Source: Ruminococcus sp. YE71 (GTDB lineage: Bacteria > Bacillota > Clostridia > Oscillospirales > Ruminococcaceae). Taken from it: a stretch of 64,000 nt of DNA. A program made the position numbers and the translations under genes. Within the stretch, counting starts at the first letter, position 1; the number at the start of each line of letters is the position of its first letter. The stretch covers positions 34,636-98,635 of the forward strand of contig NZ_FPIR01000016.1 in NCBI RefSeq assembly GCF_900119155.1, given 5' to 3'. Positions 1 to 8,969 of this stretch are shown here, piece by piece. The notes beneath the pieces were generated by a model that saw only the letters and a list, made by a program, of their open reading frames with translations, did no database searches and had not been told where the DNA came from.

Positions 1-1941
1 TGCCGCCACGCGGTTGTCGAGCTTGGTGTCGATGGAGCAGTTGAGCTTGCCCTGAGAAATTTTCAGCGGCAGGTCGGCTGCGGGAGTGCTGATGAGACGG
101 ATGTCCGAAAGCACGATCTCAACGCCGTTGAAGTCCTTCGGGTTCTCCTGAACTGTACCCTTCACCCATACGAAGTCGCCCTCTTTGAGACCCTGGATGC
201 TGTCCTTGCAGGCTTCGCTGTGAACGGTCTGGATGGTGCAGTTTGCTGTTCTTACAACAACGAATGCAACACCCGCCATCTTTCTGAGTCTGTGAACGCA
301 GGCCTTGAACTCAACGGTCTTGCCTACATTGTTCAGCGCGTCGGAAAGAGCGAATTCCTTGATGAGCTTGTCGGTGCCGACCATCACCATGTAGTCGCCG
401 TCCTTGGACGGAACATACTTGTCGGGATTTGTATACTTAGTGAGCTTGGAGAGGTCTCTGCCCTGCTCTTCCTCAGCAGTCTCGACCTCAACAGCCGCGC
501 CTGCCGAAGCCGCTTCGAGCTTCTGCTCCAGCACTTCCTTGATTATCTTCGGAGTAGCCACGCCCTTGAGCGACTTGGTACACTGACCCATGATGAAGCC
601 GAATACCTTCTTCTCGCCGCTTGCGTACTGCTGTACCTGCGAAGCGTTCTCGGTGAGGATGCTGTCGATAACGCTTGCCACCTTATCCATATCAACGGAG
701 ATGATATAGCCTGCGTCCTTAGCGATCTTCTCGGGGTCGCCGCCGTTTTCAGCCATTACGCGGAATACGGCCTTAGCGTCGTTCTTCGAGATCTTCTCCT
801 CGTCTGCGAGCTTGACTACGGTCGCCAGCTCTTCGGGAGTGAACTTGATGTTGTCGAGGTCTATCTCGCCGAGATTGATACGTCTCATGAACTCGGTGAG
901 GATGAATGCCGATACCGACTTCGGAGCGTTGTAGGTCTTGAGCGCTTCCTCGAAGAAATCGGAGATGGGCTTGTTGTTTACAAGTGTCTGAGCGTCTACC
1001 TTCGAGAGCTTGTATTCGCCAGTGTAGCGTGCAAGGCGGACGTTCGGCATCTCGGGGAGCTTCGCCTTGATAGCGGCGAGCTGTTCGTCGGTGAGGTTCA
1101 CCTGTAAGATGTCGGGCTCGGGGAAGTAGCGGTAGTCGTGAGCGTTTTCCTTGGTACGCATCGACTTGGTAGCGTCGCGGTTAGCGTCATAGCGGCGGGT
1201 CTCCTGAACGACCTTCTTGCCTGCTTCGAGAAGAAGTGCCTGTCTGCGCTCCTCGTACTTGATAGCGCGTCCCACCGACTTGATGGAGTTGATGTTCTTG
1301 ATCTCGGCACGAGTACCGAACTCCTTGTCGCCCGGCTTCATGATGGAGATATTTACGTCGCATCTGAGGGAGCCCTGCTCCATCTTACAGTCGCATACGC
1401 CTGCGTACTGAAGGAGAAGCGAGATCTGCTCAACGTAAGCCATAGCCTCCTCGGCGGAGCGCATATCAGGCTCGGAAACGATCTCGATCAGCGGGATGCC
1501 GCAGCGGTTGTAGTCTGCGAGAGATACGCCGTTGTAGTCGTCATGAACGAGCTTGCCTGCGTCCTCTTCGAGGTGGACGTGGTTGATGCGGATGTCCTTC
1601 TTCTTGCCGTTTACCTCTATCGGGATAGCGCCCGCACCGATGATCGGGTAGTAGAGCTGGGATATCTGGTAGGCCTTCGGAAGGTCGGGGTAGAAGTAGT
1701 TCTTGCGGTCGAATACCGAGAACTTGTTTATCTCACAGCCGAAAGCGTAGCCTGCCTTTACCGCATATTCAACGGCGGTCTGGTTGATGACGGGCAGAGT
1801 ACCGGGCATACCCGTGCAGACGGGGCAGCAGCGGCTGTTGCGCTCTCCGCCGAACTCAGCGGAGCAATTGCAGAATATCTTGGTCTTGGTAAGAAGCTCG
1901 GCGTGTATCTCAAGACCAATGACAGTAATATACTTTTCCAT
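1..1941 (-). CDS. gatB: GatB fused to archaeal-type aspartyl-tRNA synthetase (partial, runs off the window)
   Basis: Residues 1 to about 475 are a full GatB, the subunit of the Asp/Glu-tRNA amidotransferase that delivers ammonia to misacylated tRNA. It begins MEKYITVIGLEIHAEL and ends in a YqeY-like tail (FGFIMGQCTKSLKG, about 446-459). The frame does not stop there. An acidic Ala/Glu linker (about 476-492) leads into an OB-fold anticodon-binding region (about 510-647) with hallmarks of archaeal-type AspRS: GDFVWVKGTVQENPKDF, GVEIVLSDIRLIS and IDTKLDNRVAA. I translated the last 480 bases codon by codon and found no stop. The catalytic class II domain would lie beyond base 1. Such a synthetase is usually non-discriminating and makes Asp-tRNA(Asn), the GatCAB substrate, so the fusion would join two consecutive enzymes. 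ATG at 1941; gatA lies 14 bp upstream. Confidence 0.9.
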   Translation of the reverse strand, partial: MEKYITVIGLEIHAELLTKTKIFCNCSAEFGGERNSRCCPVCTGMPGTLPVINQTAVEYAVKAGYAFGCEINKFSVFDRKNYFYPDLPKAYQISQLYYPIIGAGAIPIEVNGKKKDIRINHVHLEEDAGKLVHDDYNGVSLADYNRCGIPLIEIVSEPDMRSAEEAMAYVEQISLLLQYAGVCDCKMEQGSLRCDVNISIMKPGDKEFGTRAEIKNINSIKSVGRAIKYEERRQALLLEAGKKVVQETRRYDANRDATKSMRTKENAHDYRYFPEPDILQVNLTDEQLAAIKAKLPEMPNVRLARYTGEYKLSKVDAQTLVNNKPISDFFEEALKTYNAPKSVSAFILTEFMRRINLGEIDLDNIKFTPEELATVVKLADEEKISKNDAKAVFRVMAENGGDPEKIAKDAGYIISVDMDKVASVIDSILTENASQVQQYASGEKKVFGFIMGQCTKSLKGVATPKIIKEVLEQKLEAASAGAAVEVETAEEEQGRDLSKLTKYTNPDKYVPSKDGDYMVMVGTDKLIKEFALSDALNNVGKTVEFKACVHRLRKMAGVAFVVVRTANCTIQTVHSEACKDSIQGLKEGDFVWVKGTVQENPKDFNGVEIVLSDIRLISTPAADLPLKISQGKLNCSIDTKLDNRVAA

Positions 1942-1955
1942 TTGTCTTTTCCTCC

Positions 1956-3410
1956 TTAGTCAAGCTTCGGTGATACGGGCTTAAAGGTCTGCTCGAAAGC
2001 GTCGGCGAGCTGGATGACGGTCTGCTCGTCGAAGCGTCTGCCGACGATCGAAAGTCCGATGGGCATACCCTTGTCGCTGTAGCCGCAGGGCGTGGATATT
2101 GCAGGGAGACCCGCGATATTCACGGTAACGGTGCAGATGTCAGCCTGATACATCTTTACAGGGTCGGATACCTGCTCCTCGGGGCGGTAAGCAACTGCGG
2201 GAGTTGTGGGCGTGATGATCGCGTCGCACTTCTCGAAGATGCCGTCATACTCGGCGCGGATGACCTGTCTCAGAGCCATAGCCTTGCCGTAGTAAGCGTC
2301 ATAGTAACCGCTCGAAAGTGCGTAGTTGCCGAGGAGTATGCGGCGCTTTACCTCGTCGCCGAAGCCCTCGGAACGGGACTTCTTGATAAGCTCTTCGTAG
2401 CTGTCCGCCTCAGCGGTGCGGTGACCGTACTTGATGCCGTCGTATCTCGACAGGTTGGAAGCCGCCTCGGCAGAGCTGATGAGGTAGTAAGCAGGAACAG
2501 CGTACTTGAGGGACGGCATGGAGCAGTCCACAAGCTCGGCGCCGAGGGACTTGTAAGTCTCGGCAGCTGCGAGCACGCTCTTTCTGATCTCGTCGTCGAT
2601 GCCCTCACCGAAGAACTCCTTCGGCAGAGCGAGCTTCATGCCCGTAAGGGGCTTGCCGATCTTCGCCGCGAAGTCGGGCACGCTCTCGCGGGAGCTTGTG
2701 CCGTCGTGGGGGTCGAAGCCGCAGATGCAGTCGAGTATCTTAGCGCAGTCGTAAGCCGAGTGCGCGATAGGTCCGATCTGGTCGAAGGAACTTGCGAAAG
2801 CCACAAGACCGAAACGGGAAACTCTGCTGTAGGTAGGCTTGATGCCCGTAACGCCGCAGAATGCCGCAGGCTGTCTGATAGATCCGCCCGTATCCGAACC
2901 GAGGGATGCGGTGCAGAGCTCAGCTGCAACAGCCGCCGCCGAACCGCCCGACGAACCGCCGGGAACGCAGTCGGTGTTGTAGGGGTTGCGGGTCTTTGCG
3001 AAAGCCGAGGTCTGGGTCGAGCCGCCCATCGCGAACTCGTCCATGCTCGCCTTTCCGAGCATAACGATGCCCTGTGCGTTCAGGCGCTCCATAACGGTAG
3101 CATTGTACTGGGGCACGAAGTCCTCAAGTATCTTTGAAGCGCAGGTGGTGCGGACGCCCTCTGTGCAGATGTTGTCCTTGATAGCCATCGGGATACCAGT
3201 CAGAGCCTTTGCCTCGCCCGCGTCGATGAGCTTCTGAGCCGCGTCAGCCTGTGCGAGAGCGCCCTCTTCGGTAACGGTTATATAGGACTTTATCTTTCCG
3301 TCACGCGCTTTGATATTTGCGATGTACTCCTGTGCAAGCTCTTTCGCGCTGATCTTCTTAGCGTCGAGAGCCTCACGCTGAGCACGGATAGTCTTTAATG
3401 AACTGTCCAA
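1956..3410 (-). CDS. gatA: Asp-tRNA(Asn)/Glu-tRNA(Gln) amidotransferase subunit A
   Basis: GatA is the glutaminase subunit of GatCAB. It releases ammonia from glutamine or asparagine and channels it to GatB. The 484 residues match the family length. The amidase-signature catalytic triad is visible: Lys78 in IPMAIKDN, the cis-Ser near 153 in PGGSSGGSAAA, and the nucleophile Ser near 177 in GSDTGGSIRQP. The start is TTG at 3410 (TTG GAC AGT TCA), preceded at good spacing by AAGGAGTG. It lies between gatC (24 bp upstream) and gatB (14 bp downstream), so the three form one operon read leftwards. Confidence 0.96.
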   Translation of the reverse strand: MDSSLKTIRAQREALDAKKISAKELAQEYIANIKARDGKIKSYITVTEEGALAQADAAQKLIDAGEAKALTGIPMAIKDNICTEGVRTTCASKILEDFVPQYNATVMERLNAQGIVMLGKASMDEFAMGGSTQTSAFAKTRNPYNTDCVPGGSSGGSAAAVAAELCTASLGSDTGGSIRQPAAFCGVTGIKPTYSRVSRFGLVAFASSFDQIGPIAHSAYDCAKILDCICGFDPHDGTSSRESVPDFAAKIGKPLTGMKLALPKEFFGEGIDDEIRKSVLAAAETYKSLGAELVDCSMPSLKYAVPAYYLISSAEAASNLSRYDGIKYGHRTAEADSYEELIKKSRSEGFGDEVKRRILLGNYALSSGYYDAYYGKAMALRQVIRAEYDGIFEKCDAIITPTTPAVAYRPEEQVSDPVKMYQADICTVTVNIAGLPAISTPCGYSDKGMPIGLSIVGRRFDEQTVIQLADAFEQTFKPVSPKLD

Positions 3411-3434
3411 AATATTTCACTCCTTGATATGAGA

Positions 3435-3713
3435 TTATTCTACTACCTTCGGTACGACGAATGCGTTGTCGCGGTTGACAGCATTCGCGAGGACCTTCTC
3501 GGTCGGCATGGAATCGTGTTTCTCGTCGGCACGCAGGCTCTCGAGGAAAACGTTGTGATTATCCTTATGAGCGTCGTACTCAACGTCGTAGCCCTTGACG
3601 CCGTCCATAAGCTCGATGATGTCGGTCATCTCGGCGGCAGTCTTTTCGAGCTGCTCGTCGGTAAATTCGAGCTTGCCAAGCTCGGCAAGGTATTTTACCA
3701 TATTAAGATCCAT
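3435..3713 (-). CDS. gatC: Asp-tRNA(Asn)/Glu-tRNA(Gln) amidotransferase subunit C
   Basis: GatC is a small scaffold (92 residues here) that wraps the GatA-GatB interface and stabilises the complex. The sequence MDLNMVKYLAELGKLEF followed by a helix with LEKTAAEMTDIIELMDGV is typical. I chose the ATG at 3713 because AGAAAGGAAG sits just upstream and because GatC proteins normally begin close to the KYLAELGKLE helix. An upstream in-frame start would add 16 residues unlike the family. It is the first gene of the gatCAB operon. Confidence 0.93.
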   Translation of the reverse strand: MDLNMVKYLAELGKLEFTDEQLEKTAAEMTDIIELMDGVKGYDVEYDAHKDNHNVFLESLRADEKHDSMPTEKVLANAVNRDNAFVVPKVVE

Positions 3714-3764
3714 AAATCTTCTTCCTTTCTGTCGAAATGGCGCACTGCGCCATACTAACATCTA

Positions 3765-3793
3765 ATTATACCACATCGCACGGCTCATTTCAA
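3765..3793 (-). promoter_or_regulatory. Promoter of the gatCAB operon
   Basis: Read on the minus strand: TTGAAA at 3793-3788, a 17-base spacer, and TATAAT at 3770-3765, about 50 bases ahead of gatC. The leader contains the short perfect palindrome ATGGCGCAGTGCGCCAT (3738-3754). Confidence 0.75.
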
Positions 3794-3841
3794 GGGCTTC
3801 GGGCGTATTTGTGAAAAAAATTCATATTTTCCATAATAGAA

Positions 3842-3873
3842 CAGAGCCGCAGAAGTATCGTCTTCTGCGGCTC
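3842..3873 (-). terminator. Hairpin terminator after the lysA-type gene
   Basis: A 12-bp perfect stem, GAGCCGCAGAAG / CTTCTGCGGCTC, with a 6-base loop, immediately downstream of the stop at 3881. The T-rich tract on the minus strand is displaced (around 3817-3823), so efficiency is uncertain. Confidence 0.65.
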
Positions 3874-3880
3874 GCGCTGC

Positions 3881-5149
3881 TTACTTGATATATTTGTCGA
3901 GGATACCGCAGAAGTCGAAGGTGCGGAAGTAATCCGCAGGTGTCTCTGCGCGGCGTATCATCTTCACGCTGCCGTCCTCCTGAAGCAGGAGTTCTGCGTG
4001 GCGGAGTCTGCCGTTGTAGTTGTAGCCCATAGCGTAGCCGTGAGCGCCCGAATCGTGTATCACGAGCAGGTCGCCGATCTCTATCTCGGGGAGCATACGG
4101 TCAACGGCGAACTTGTCGTTGTTCTCGCAAAGGCTGCCTGTAACGTCGTACTTGTGGTCGCAGGGAGCGTTCTCCTTGCCGAGAACGGTGATGTGGTGAT
4201 AAGCACCGTACATCGCAGGTCTCATGAGGTCGCAGGCGGTAGCGTCAACGCCGATATATTCCTTATATATATGCTTCTGGTGAATAGCCCTTGTCACAAG
4301 ATGACCGTAGGGAGCAAGCATATATCTGCCGAGCTCGGTGAAGATCGAAACATCGCCGAGACCCGCGGGCACCAGTATCTCGTCGAACGCCTTGTGGACG
4401 CCCTCGCCGATGACCTGAATATTGTTCGGTTCCTTGTCGGGGGTGTAAGGGATGCCGACGCCGCCCGAAAGGTTGATGTACTTGATCGAGATGCCTGTCT
4501 TTTCCTTTATCTCAACTGCCAGCTCGAAGAGTATGGAAGCGAGCTTCGGATAGTACTCGTTGGAAACGGTGTTGGATGCGAGGAATGCGTGCAGGCCGAA
4601 ATTCTCCGCGCCCTTTTCTTTCAGTATCTTGTAACCCTCGATGAGCTGTTCCTTGGTGAAGCCGTACTTGGCGTCGCCGGGGTTGTCCATGATGTCGGTG
4701 CCCAGCTCGAAAACTCCGCCCGGATTGAAGCGGCAGAAAATGGTCTTGGGTATACCGCAGAGCTTATCGAGGAACTCTATGTGGGTGAAGTCATCGAGGT
4801 TGATGAAGCCGCCCAGCTCCTTTGCCTTGAGGTAGTCCTCCTTCGGGGTAACGTTCGAGGAGAACATGATGTCGCTGCCCGAGAAGCCGCAGCACTCGGA
4901 AAGCATCAGCTCGGTGAGCGAAGAGCAGTCAACACCGCAGCCCTCTTCCTTGAGGATGCCGAGGATGTAGGGGTTCGGGGTAGCCTTTACCGCGAAGTAC
5001 TCACGGAAGCCCTTGTTCCATGCGAACGCCTTGTTCAGCTCGCGTGCGTTGCGGCGGATGCCTGCCTCGTCATAGATGTGGAAAGGGGTAGGGTAGGTCT
5101 TAGCGATCTCTTCTGCCTGTTCCTTTGTGATGAACGGTGTCTTGCTCAT
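3881..5149 (-). CDS. lysA: Diaminopimelate decarboxylase-type PLP enzyme
   Basis: A fold-type III PLP decarboxylase of 422 residues. LysA removes CO2 from meso-diaminopimelate to give lysine. The PLP lysine is probably Lys55 in YFAVKATPNP. Other landmarks are the glycine-rich phosphate-binding NLSGGVGIPY, the later FTELGRYMLAPYG, and the C-terminal GSLCENNDKFA, whose Cys completes the active site across the dimer. The order and spacing fit LysA; a carboxynorspermidine decarboxylase-like activity cannot be excluded from sequence alone. It has its own promoter and a hairpin terminator, so it is probably monocistronic. Confidence 0.85.
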   Translation of the reverse strand: MSKTPFITKEQAEEIAKTYPTPFHIYDEAGIRRNARELNKAFAWNKGFREYFAVKATPNPYILGILKEEGCGVDCSSLTELMLSECCGFSGSDIMFSSNVTPKEDYLKAKELGGFINLDDFTHIEFLDKLCGIPKTIFCRFNPGGVFELGTDIMDNPGDAKYGFTKEQLIEGYKILKEKGAENFGLHAFLASNTVSNEYYPKLASILFELAVEIKEKTGISIKYINLSGGVGIPYTPDKEPNNIQVIGEGVHKAFDEILVPAGLGDVSIFTELGRYMLAPYGHLVTRAIHQKHIYKEYIGVDATACDLMRPAMYGAYHHITVLGKENAPCDHKYDVTGSLCENNDKFAVDRMLPEIEIGDLLVIHDSGAHGYAMGYNYNGRLRHAELLLQEDGSVKMIRRAETPADYFRTFDFCGILDKYIK

Positions 5150-5192
5150 TGTATATCAGTCCTTTACTGTGCTAAAATAAAAAGATATTTTA

Positions 5193-5221
5193 ATTATAGC
5201 TCTTTTGTATGGATACGTCAA
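5193..5221 (-). promoter_or_regulatory. Promoter of the lysA-type gene
   Basis: Minus strand: TTGACG (5221-5216), a 17-base spacer, and TATAAT (5198-5193), about 45 bases upstream of the start codon. Confidence 0.75.
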
Positions 5222-5310
5222 GCAAATTGCTGAAAATTAACACAAAATACACAATTATGACATTTGAAGTATACAGAAACTGTCTGATTGTAAACTTTAT
5301 GCGCATACGC

Positions 5311-5339
5311 TTGATATTAAGCGTACAATATGGTATAAT
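5311..5339 (+). promoter_or_regulatory. Promoter of the DUF951-prfA-coaE operon
   Basis: TTGATA (5311-5316), a 17-base spacer, and TATAAT (5334-5339). The predicted transcript start (about 5346) falls after a possible GTG start at 5343. That argues for the ATG at 5382 as the true start of the first gene. Confidence 0.75.
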
Positions 5340-5381
5340 AAGGTGTTAATTACAATAGGTATCGGAAAGCGTGGTTTTGGT

Positions 5382-5585
5382 ATGGACATCCAGAAGGGCG
5401 ATACGCTCGTTATGAAGAAAAAACACCCCTGCGGCTCGAACGAGATGCTCGTCCTCAGAACGGGCATGGACCTGAAACTGCGCTGCGTCGGCTGCGGCAG
5501 AGAATTCATGATACCCCGCTCTAAGGGCGAAAAAAATATCAAAAGCATAAACAAAGACGGAAACGGAGGCACTGATGGACGCTAA
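5382..5585 (+). CDS. DUF951 family small protein
   Basis: A 67-residue protein with the DUF951 pattern: [20 protein letters not shown], then [20 protein letters not shown] and [12 protein letters not shown]. One cysteine in HPCGS plus a CxxC pair suggest a small zinc- or nucleic-acid-binding fold; the biochemical role of the family is unknown to me. It is the first gene of the operon and overlaps prfA by 11 bases, which implies translational coupling. The ATG at 5382 is preferred over the upstream GTG because of the predicted transcript start and the family N-terminus. Confidence 0.85.
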   Translation: MDIQKGDTLVMKKKHPCGSNEMLVLRTGMDLKLRCVGCGREFMIPRSKGEKNIKSINKDGNGGTDGR

Positions 5586-6648
5586 ATTTGAAGCGGTCGC
5601 CGTTCGGTTCGAGGAGATAGGCGAGTTGCTGACTCAGCCCGACACGGTAAACGACAGCAGCAGATACGCCGAGCTGATGAAGGAATATTCGCGTCTCGGA
5701 CCCATCGCCGCCAAGATAAAAGAATATGAAAAGGCAGAGACCGAAAACACCGAGGCGAGGGAAATGCTCGCAGAGGGCGGTCTTGACGCCGAGATGAAGG
5801 AAATGGTCAGCGAACAGCTCACCGAAAGCGCCGATGCTCTTGAAAGGCTCGGCGAGGAACTGAAAATAATGCTGCTCCCCCGCGACCCCAACGACGACAA
5901 GAACGTTATCGTCGAGATACGCGGCGGCGCGGGCGGCGAGGAGAGCGCACTTTTCGCACACTCGCTCTACAGGATGTATCAGCTCTACTCCGCCTCAAAG
6001 GGCTGGAAGACCGAGCTCATCCACATAAACGAGACCGAGCTGGGCGGCTGCAAGGAAGTCACTTTCTCGGTGGAGGGTCAGGGCGCTTACTCCCGTCTCA
6101 AGTACGAGAGCGGCGTTCACCGCGTTCAGCGCGTGCCCGAGACCGAGTCGCAGGGACGCATCCACACCTCGACAGTGACGGTGGCGGTACTTCCCGAAGC
6201 CGAAGAGGTGGAGCTCGAACTCAACGAAGCTACCGAACTGAAAATAGACGTTTTCCGCGCTTCGGGCGCAGGCGGTCAGCATATCAACAAGACCGAGTCG
6301 GCTGTCCGCATCACACATCTCCCCACGGGTCTCGTGGTGGAATGTCAGGACGAGCGCAGCCAGTACAAGAACAAGGACAAGGCTATGCGCGTTCTCCGCT
6401 CGCGGCTGCTGGAAATGCAGCGCGAGGCTCACGACAGCGAGATAGCCTCACAGCGCCGCTCGATGGTCGGCACAGGCGACCGCTCCGAGAGGATACGCAC
6501 CTACAACTTCCCCGAGAGCCGTATCTCCGACCACCGCATCGGTCTGACGATATACAAACTCGACAGCTTCCTGAACGGTCAGCTCGATGAGGTGATAGAC
6601 GCCCTCGCGCTCGCCGACCGCACAGCACAGCTCACGGAAAACAATTGA
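5575..6648 (+). CDS. prfA: Peptide chain release factor 1
   Basis: RF1 (357 residues) recognises UAA and UAG and triggers peptide release. Seen here: the N-terminal helical domain; the stop-codon recognition segment [15 protein letters not shown] with the P-x-T tripeptide as PET; and the catalytic GGQ loop in [18 protein letters not shown], followed by the basic tail [20 protein letters not shown]. The GGQ glutamine is the target of PrmC methylation in other bacteria. It overlaps the DUF951 gene upstream and is followed after 17 bases by the Sua5-type gene. Confidence 0.97.
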   Translation: MDAKFEAVAVRFEEIGELLTQPDTVNDSSRYAELMKEYSRLGPIAAKIKEYEKAETENTEAREMLAEGGLDAEMKEMVSEQLTESADALERLGEELKIMLLPRDPNDDKNVIVEIRGGAGGEESALFAHSLYRMYQLYSASKGWKTELIHINETELGGCKEVTFSVEGQGAYSRLKYESGVHRVQRVPETESQGRIHTSTVTVAVLPEAEEVELELNEATELKIDVFRASGAGGQHINKTESAVRITHLPTGLVVECQDERSQYKNKDKAMRVLRSRLLEMQREAHDSEIASQRRSMVGTGDRSERIRTYNFPESRISDHRIGLTIYKLDSFLNGQLDEVIDALALADRTAQLTENN

Positions 6649-6665
6649 TTCGGAAGGACAAGGAT

Positions 6666-7691
6666 ATGGATTCAAGATACGAGACCGAGCTGCTGACCTG
6701 CTCGCCCGAGGATATCAGACGGGCGGCAGAGCTTATCCGCTCGGGCGAAGTGGTCGGGATGCCGACCGAGACTGTGTACGGTCTTGCCGCCAACGCCTTC
6801 GACGAAAAGGCTGCCGCAAAGATATTCGCGGCAAAGGGCAGACCCTCAGACAATCCGCTGATAGTACATATCAGCGACATCACGATGATAAGCGAGATAG
6901 CCGCCGAGCTACCGCAGCTGGCAGTCACCTGCGCAAAGCGCTTCTGGCCGGGTCCCCTCACCATGGTGCTCCCAAAGACCCCGAAGATACCTGATTCGGT
7001 GTCGGGCGGGCTCAATACCGTCGGCGTGCGGATGCCCTCGCATCCTGGTGCCCTCGCACTCATCGCCGAGTCGGGAGTGCCCCTTGCGGCACCCTCCGCG
7101 AACCTTTCGGGCAGCCCCTCGCCTACCACCGCAGAACACGTCATGAACGATATGAAGGGCAGGATACCTGCTGTCATCGACGGCGGCGAATGTGAAGCGG
7201 GCGTCGAGTCCACCGTCATCTGCTTCGAGCAGGACGCGATAAAGATACTCCGCCCGGGACGCATCACGGCTCAGATGCTCATGGAAATAACCCCCGACAT
7301 CCGCATAGATAAGGGCGTGCTCCACCGCATCGACAACAGCGAGCCCGTCGCTTCCCCGGGGATGAAATACAAGCACTACTCCCCGAAAGCCGAGGTGTTC
7401 CTCATAGACGGCACTTCCGAGCAGTTCGCCGAGTATATCGCGAAACAGGACATGAAAAATGCCCTCTGCATCGTGTTCGACAGCGCCGATATGGGCGGTC
7501 TGAAAATGCCCTTCATCTCGATAGGCAACTCCGCGGTGGAACAGGCACACGGGCTCTTCTCGGCTCTGCGCAGCGCCGACAAACGCGGCGCAAAGGTCGT
7601 TTACGCGCGCTGCCCTAAGACCGACGGCGTAGGGCTTGCCGTCTACAACAGACTTATCCGTGCGGCGGCGTTCAGGGTGATAAAGCTTTGA
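6666..7691 (+). CDS. L-threonylcarbamoyladenylate synthase (Sua5/YwlC type)
   Basis: Makes threonylcarbamoyl-AMP from threonine, bicarbonate and ATP for the t6A37 modification of ANN-decoding tRNAs. The N-terminal YrdC domain shows GMPTETVYGLAANA, KGRPSDNPLIVH and SANLSGSPSPT. At 341 residues it is the long Sua5 form, with a C-terminal domain joined through SPGMKYKHYSPKAEV. The ATG at 6666 follows GGAAGGAC at good spacing. It sits between prfA and coaE, a common translation-linked neighbourhood in Firmicutes, and its stop overlaps the coaE start. Confidence 0.93.
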   Translation: MDSRYETELLTCSPEDIRRAAELIRSGEVVGMPTETVYGLAANAFDEKAAAKIFAAKGRPSDNPLIVHISDITMISEIAAELPQLAVTCAKRFWPGPLTMVLPKTPKIPDSVSGGLNTVGVRMPSHPGALALIAESGVPLAAPSANLSGSPSPTTAEHVMNDMKGRIPAVIDGGECEAGVESTVICFEQDAIKILRPGRITAQMLMEITPDIRIDKGVLHRIDNSEPVASPGMKYKHYSPKAEVFLIDGTSEQFAEYIAKQDMKNALCIVFDSADMGGLKMPFISIGNSAVEQAHGLFSALRSADKRGAKVVYARCPKTDGVGLAVYNRLIRAAAFRVIKL

Positions 7692-8308
7692 GCGCACACG
7701 TTATCGGGCTGACGGGTCAGAGCGGATCGGGCAAGACCACCGTCGCGCAGGAGTTCCTGCGGCAGGGGTTCTGCCACATCGACTGCGACAGGCTCGTACA
7801 CCATATGCTCGCCGAGGAAAGCAGATGCACGGCGGCTCTGCGTGAAAATTTCCCGCAGTTCTTCGACGGCGGAAATTTTGACCGTCGGCGTGCGGCGGCT
7901 CTGCTCTTTGCAGACCGTGACCTGCTCGACCGCTACAACGCGGTGTTCTTCCCCTTCATCACCGAGGAGATAACCGCCCGCATCAGCGCTGCCGAACAGG
8001 AGGGCTGCGAGTTCATACTTCTCGATGCTCCCACCCTTTTTGAAGCGGGGGCGGATACGCTCTGTGAGCTGATTGTCGCCTGCGTTTCGGATGAGGAGAA
8101 CCGCATCGTGCGCATCACCGAACGGGACGGCATCGACGAGGAAAGCGCACGCCGCAGGATACGCTCACAGCACAGCGAGGAATTTTTCCGCGGGAAGGCG
8201 GATATAGTTATAGAGAACAACGGCTCGTATCCCGAGCTGCTCAGATCGGCGGAGACTGCCGCCGAAAGGATAAAGGAAAGTGTAAATGGCAAAGAAAAAG
8301 AGCAGTAA
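7688..8308 (+). CDS. coaE: Dephospho-CoA kinase
   Basis: Catalyses the last step of coenzyme A synthesis, the ATP-dependent 3'-phosphorylation of dephospho-CoA. The P-loop GLTGQSGSGKTT is at the very N-terminus and is followed by the family-typical HIDCDRLVHHML, ILLDAPTLFEAG and the basic RITERDGI segment. It is 206 residues, normal for CoaE. The start is TTG at 7688, overlapping the upstream stop (TTGA), with AGGGTGA as the likely ribosome binding site. Its 3' end overlaps the next gene by 23 bases. Confidence 0.93.
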   Translation: MSAHVIGLTGQSGSGKTTVAQEFLRQGFCHIDCDRLVHHMLAEESRCTAALRENFPQFFDGGNFDRRRAAALLFADRDLLDRYNAVFFPFITEEITARISAAEQEGCEFILLDAPTLFEAGADTLCELIVACVSDEENRIVRITERDGIDEESARRRIRSQHSEEFFRGKADIVIENNGSYPELLRSAETAAERIKESVNGKEKEQ

Positions 8309-8969
8309 CAGCACACTCGGTCTCGCTGTGTTCGTGACCGTTATGCTGCTTCTGGGCATGGGTCTGTACCTTGTGTTCAGACGTCCCGAGATACAGCAGA
8401 CCGTGCCGAAAGCTAAACAGTACTTCACCTACCCCACCGATTACGAGGAGTATGTGATAAAGTATTCCAACGAGTATGATATCGACGCTCGTTATATTTT
8501 CGCGGTCATCCGCACCGAATCGTCTTTCGTTGAAACTGCCGAGAGCGAGGTCGGTGCAAGGGGGCTCATGCAGATAATGCCCGACGCCTTCGACTGGATA
8601 CAGTTCCGTCTCGATGACGACCGCGGACTTACCTTCGACGATATGTATACCCCCGAATACAATATTCAGTACGGTACATATATGCTCTCGTACCTGTACG
8701 AAAAGTTCGGCAGCTACGAACTTGCTTCGGCAGCTTACCACCAGGGCATGAATGCCGTTTCGGGATGGATAGACGACGGTACTATCGACCCCGAACATTT
8801 CAGCGTGGATGAGAACCTCGACGCTATGCCGTCCGACCTCACCCGCGACTACATCTACAAAGTAATGAAAGCATTCGATAAATACAAGGAGAATGCACAA
8901 TTAGAGGAGGATATCAATAATGGAAAACAGCAAAACAGCAGCGGAGATCCTGACGGAGAAACTGCTTGA
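8286..8969 (+). CDS. Membrane-anchored lytic transglycosylase (SLT family)
   Basis: A 227-residue cell-wall hydrolase with one N-terminal transmembrane segment (about 12-31) and an extracellular SLT domain. The catalytic Glu is in VIRTESSFVE; other goose-lysozyme-fold motifs are ARGLMQIMP and SAAYHQGMNAVSGW. It would cleave the MurNAc-GlcNAc bond of peptidoglycan to give a 1,6-anhydro product. Both ends overlap neighbouring genes (coaE by 23 bases, the aminopeptidase by 50), so it is part of a compact operon. Confidence 0.9.
   Translation: MAKKKSSNSTLGLAVFVTVMLLLGMGLYLVFRRPEIQQTVPKAKQYFTYPTDYEEYVIKYSNEYDIDARYIFAVIRTESSFVETAESEVGARGLMQIMPDAFDWIQFRLDDDRGLTFDDMYTPEYNIQYGTYMLSYLYEKFGSYELASAAYHQGMNAVSGWIDDGTIDPEHFSVDENLDAMPSDLTRDYIYKVMKAFDKYKENAQLEEDINNGKQQNSSGDPDGETA

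Noticed and set aside
3998..5233. 411-residue plus-strand open frame
   Set aside because: Opposite the lysA-type gene, which has a clear PLP lysine and promoter; the shadow frame has neither.
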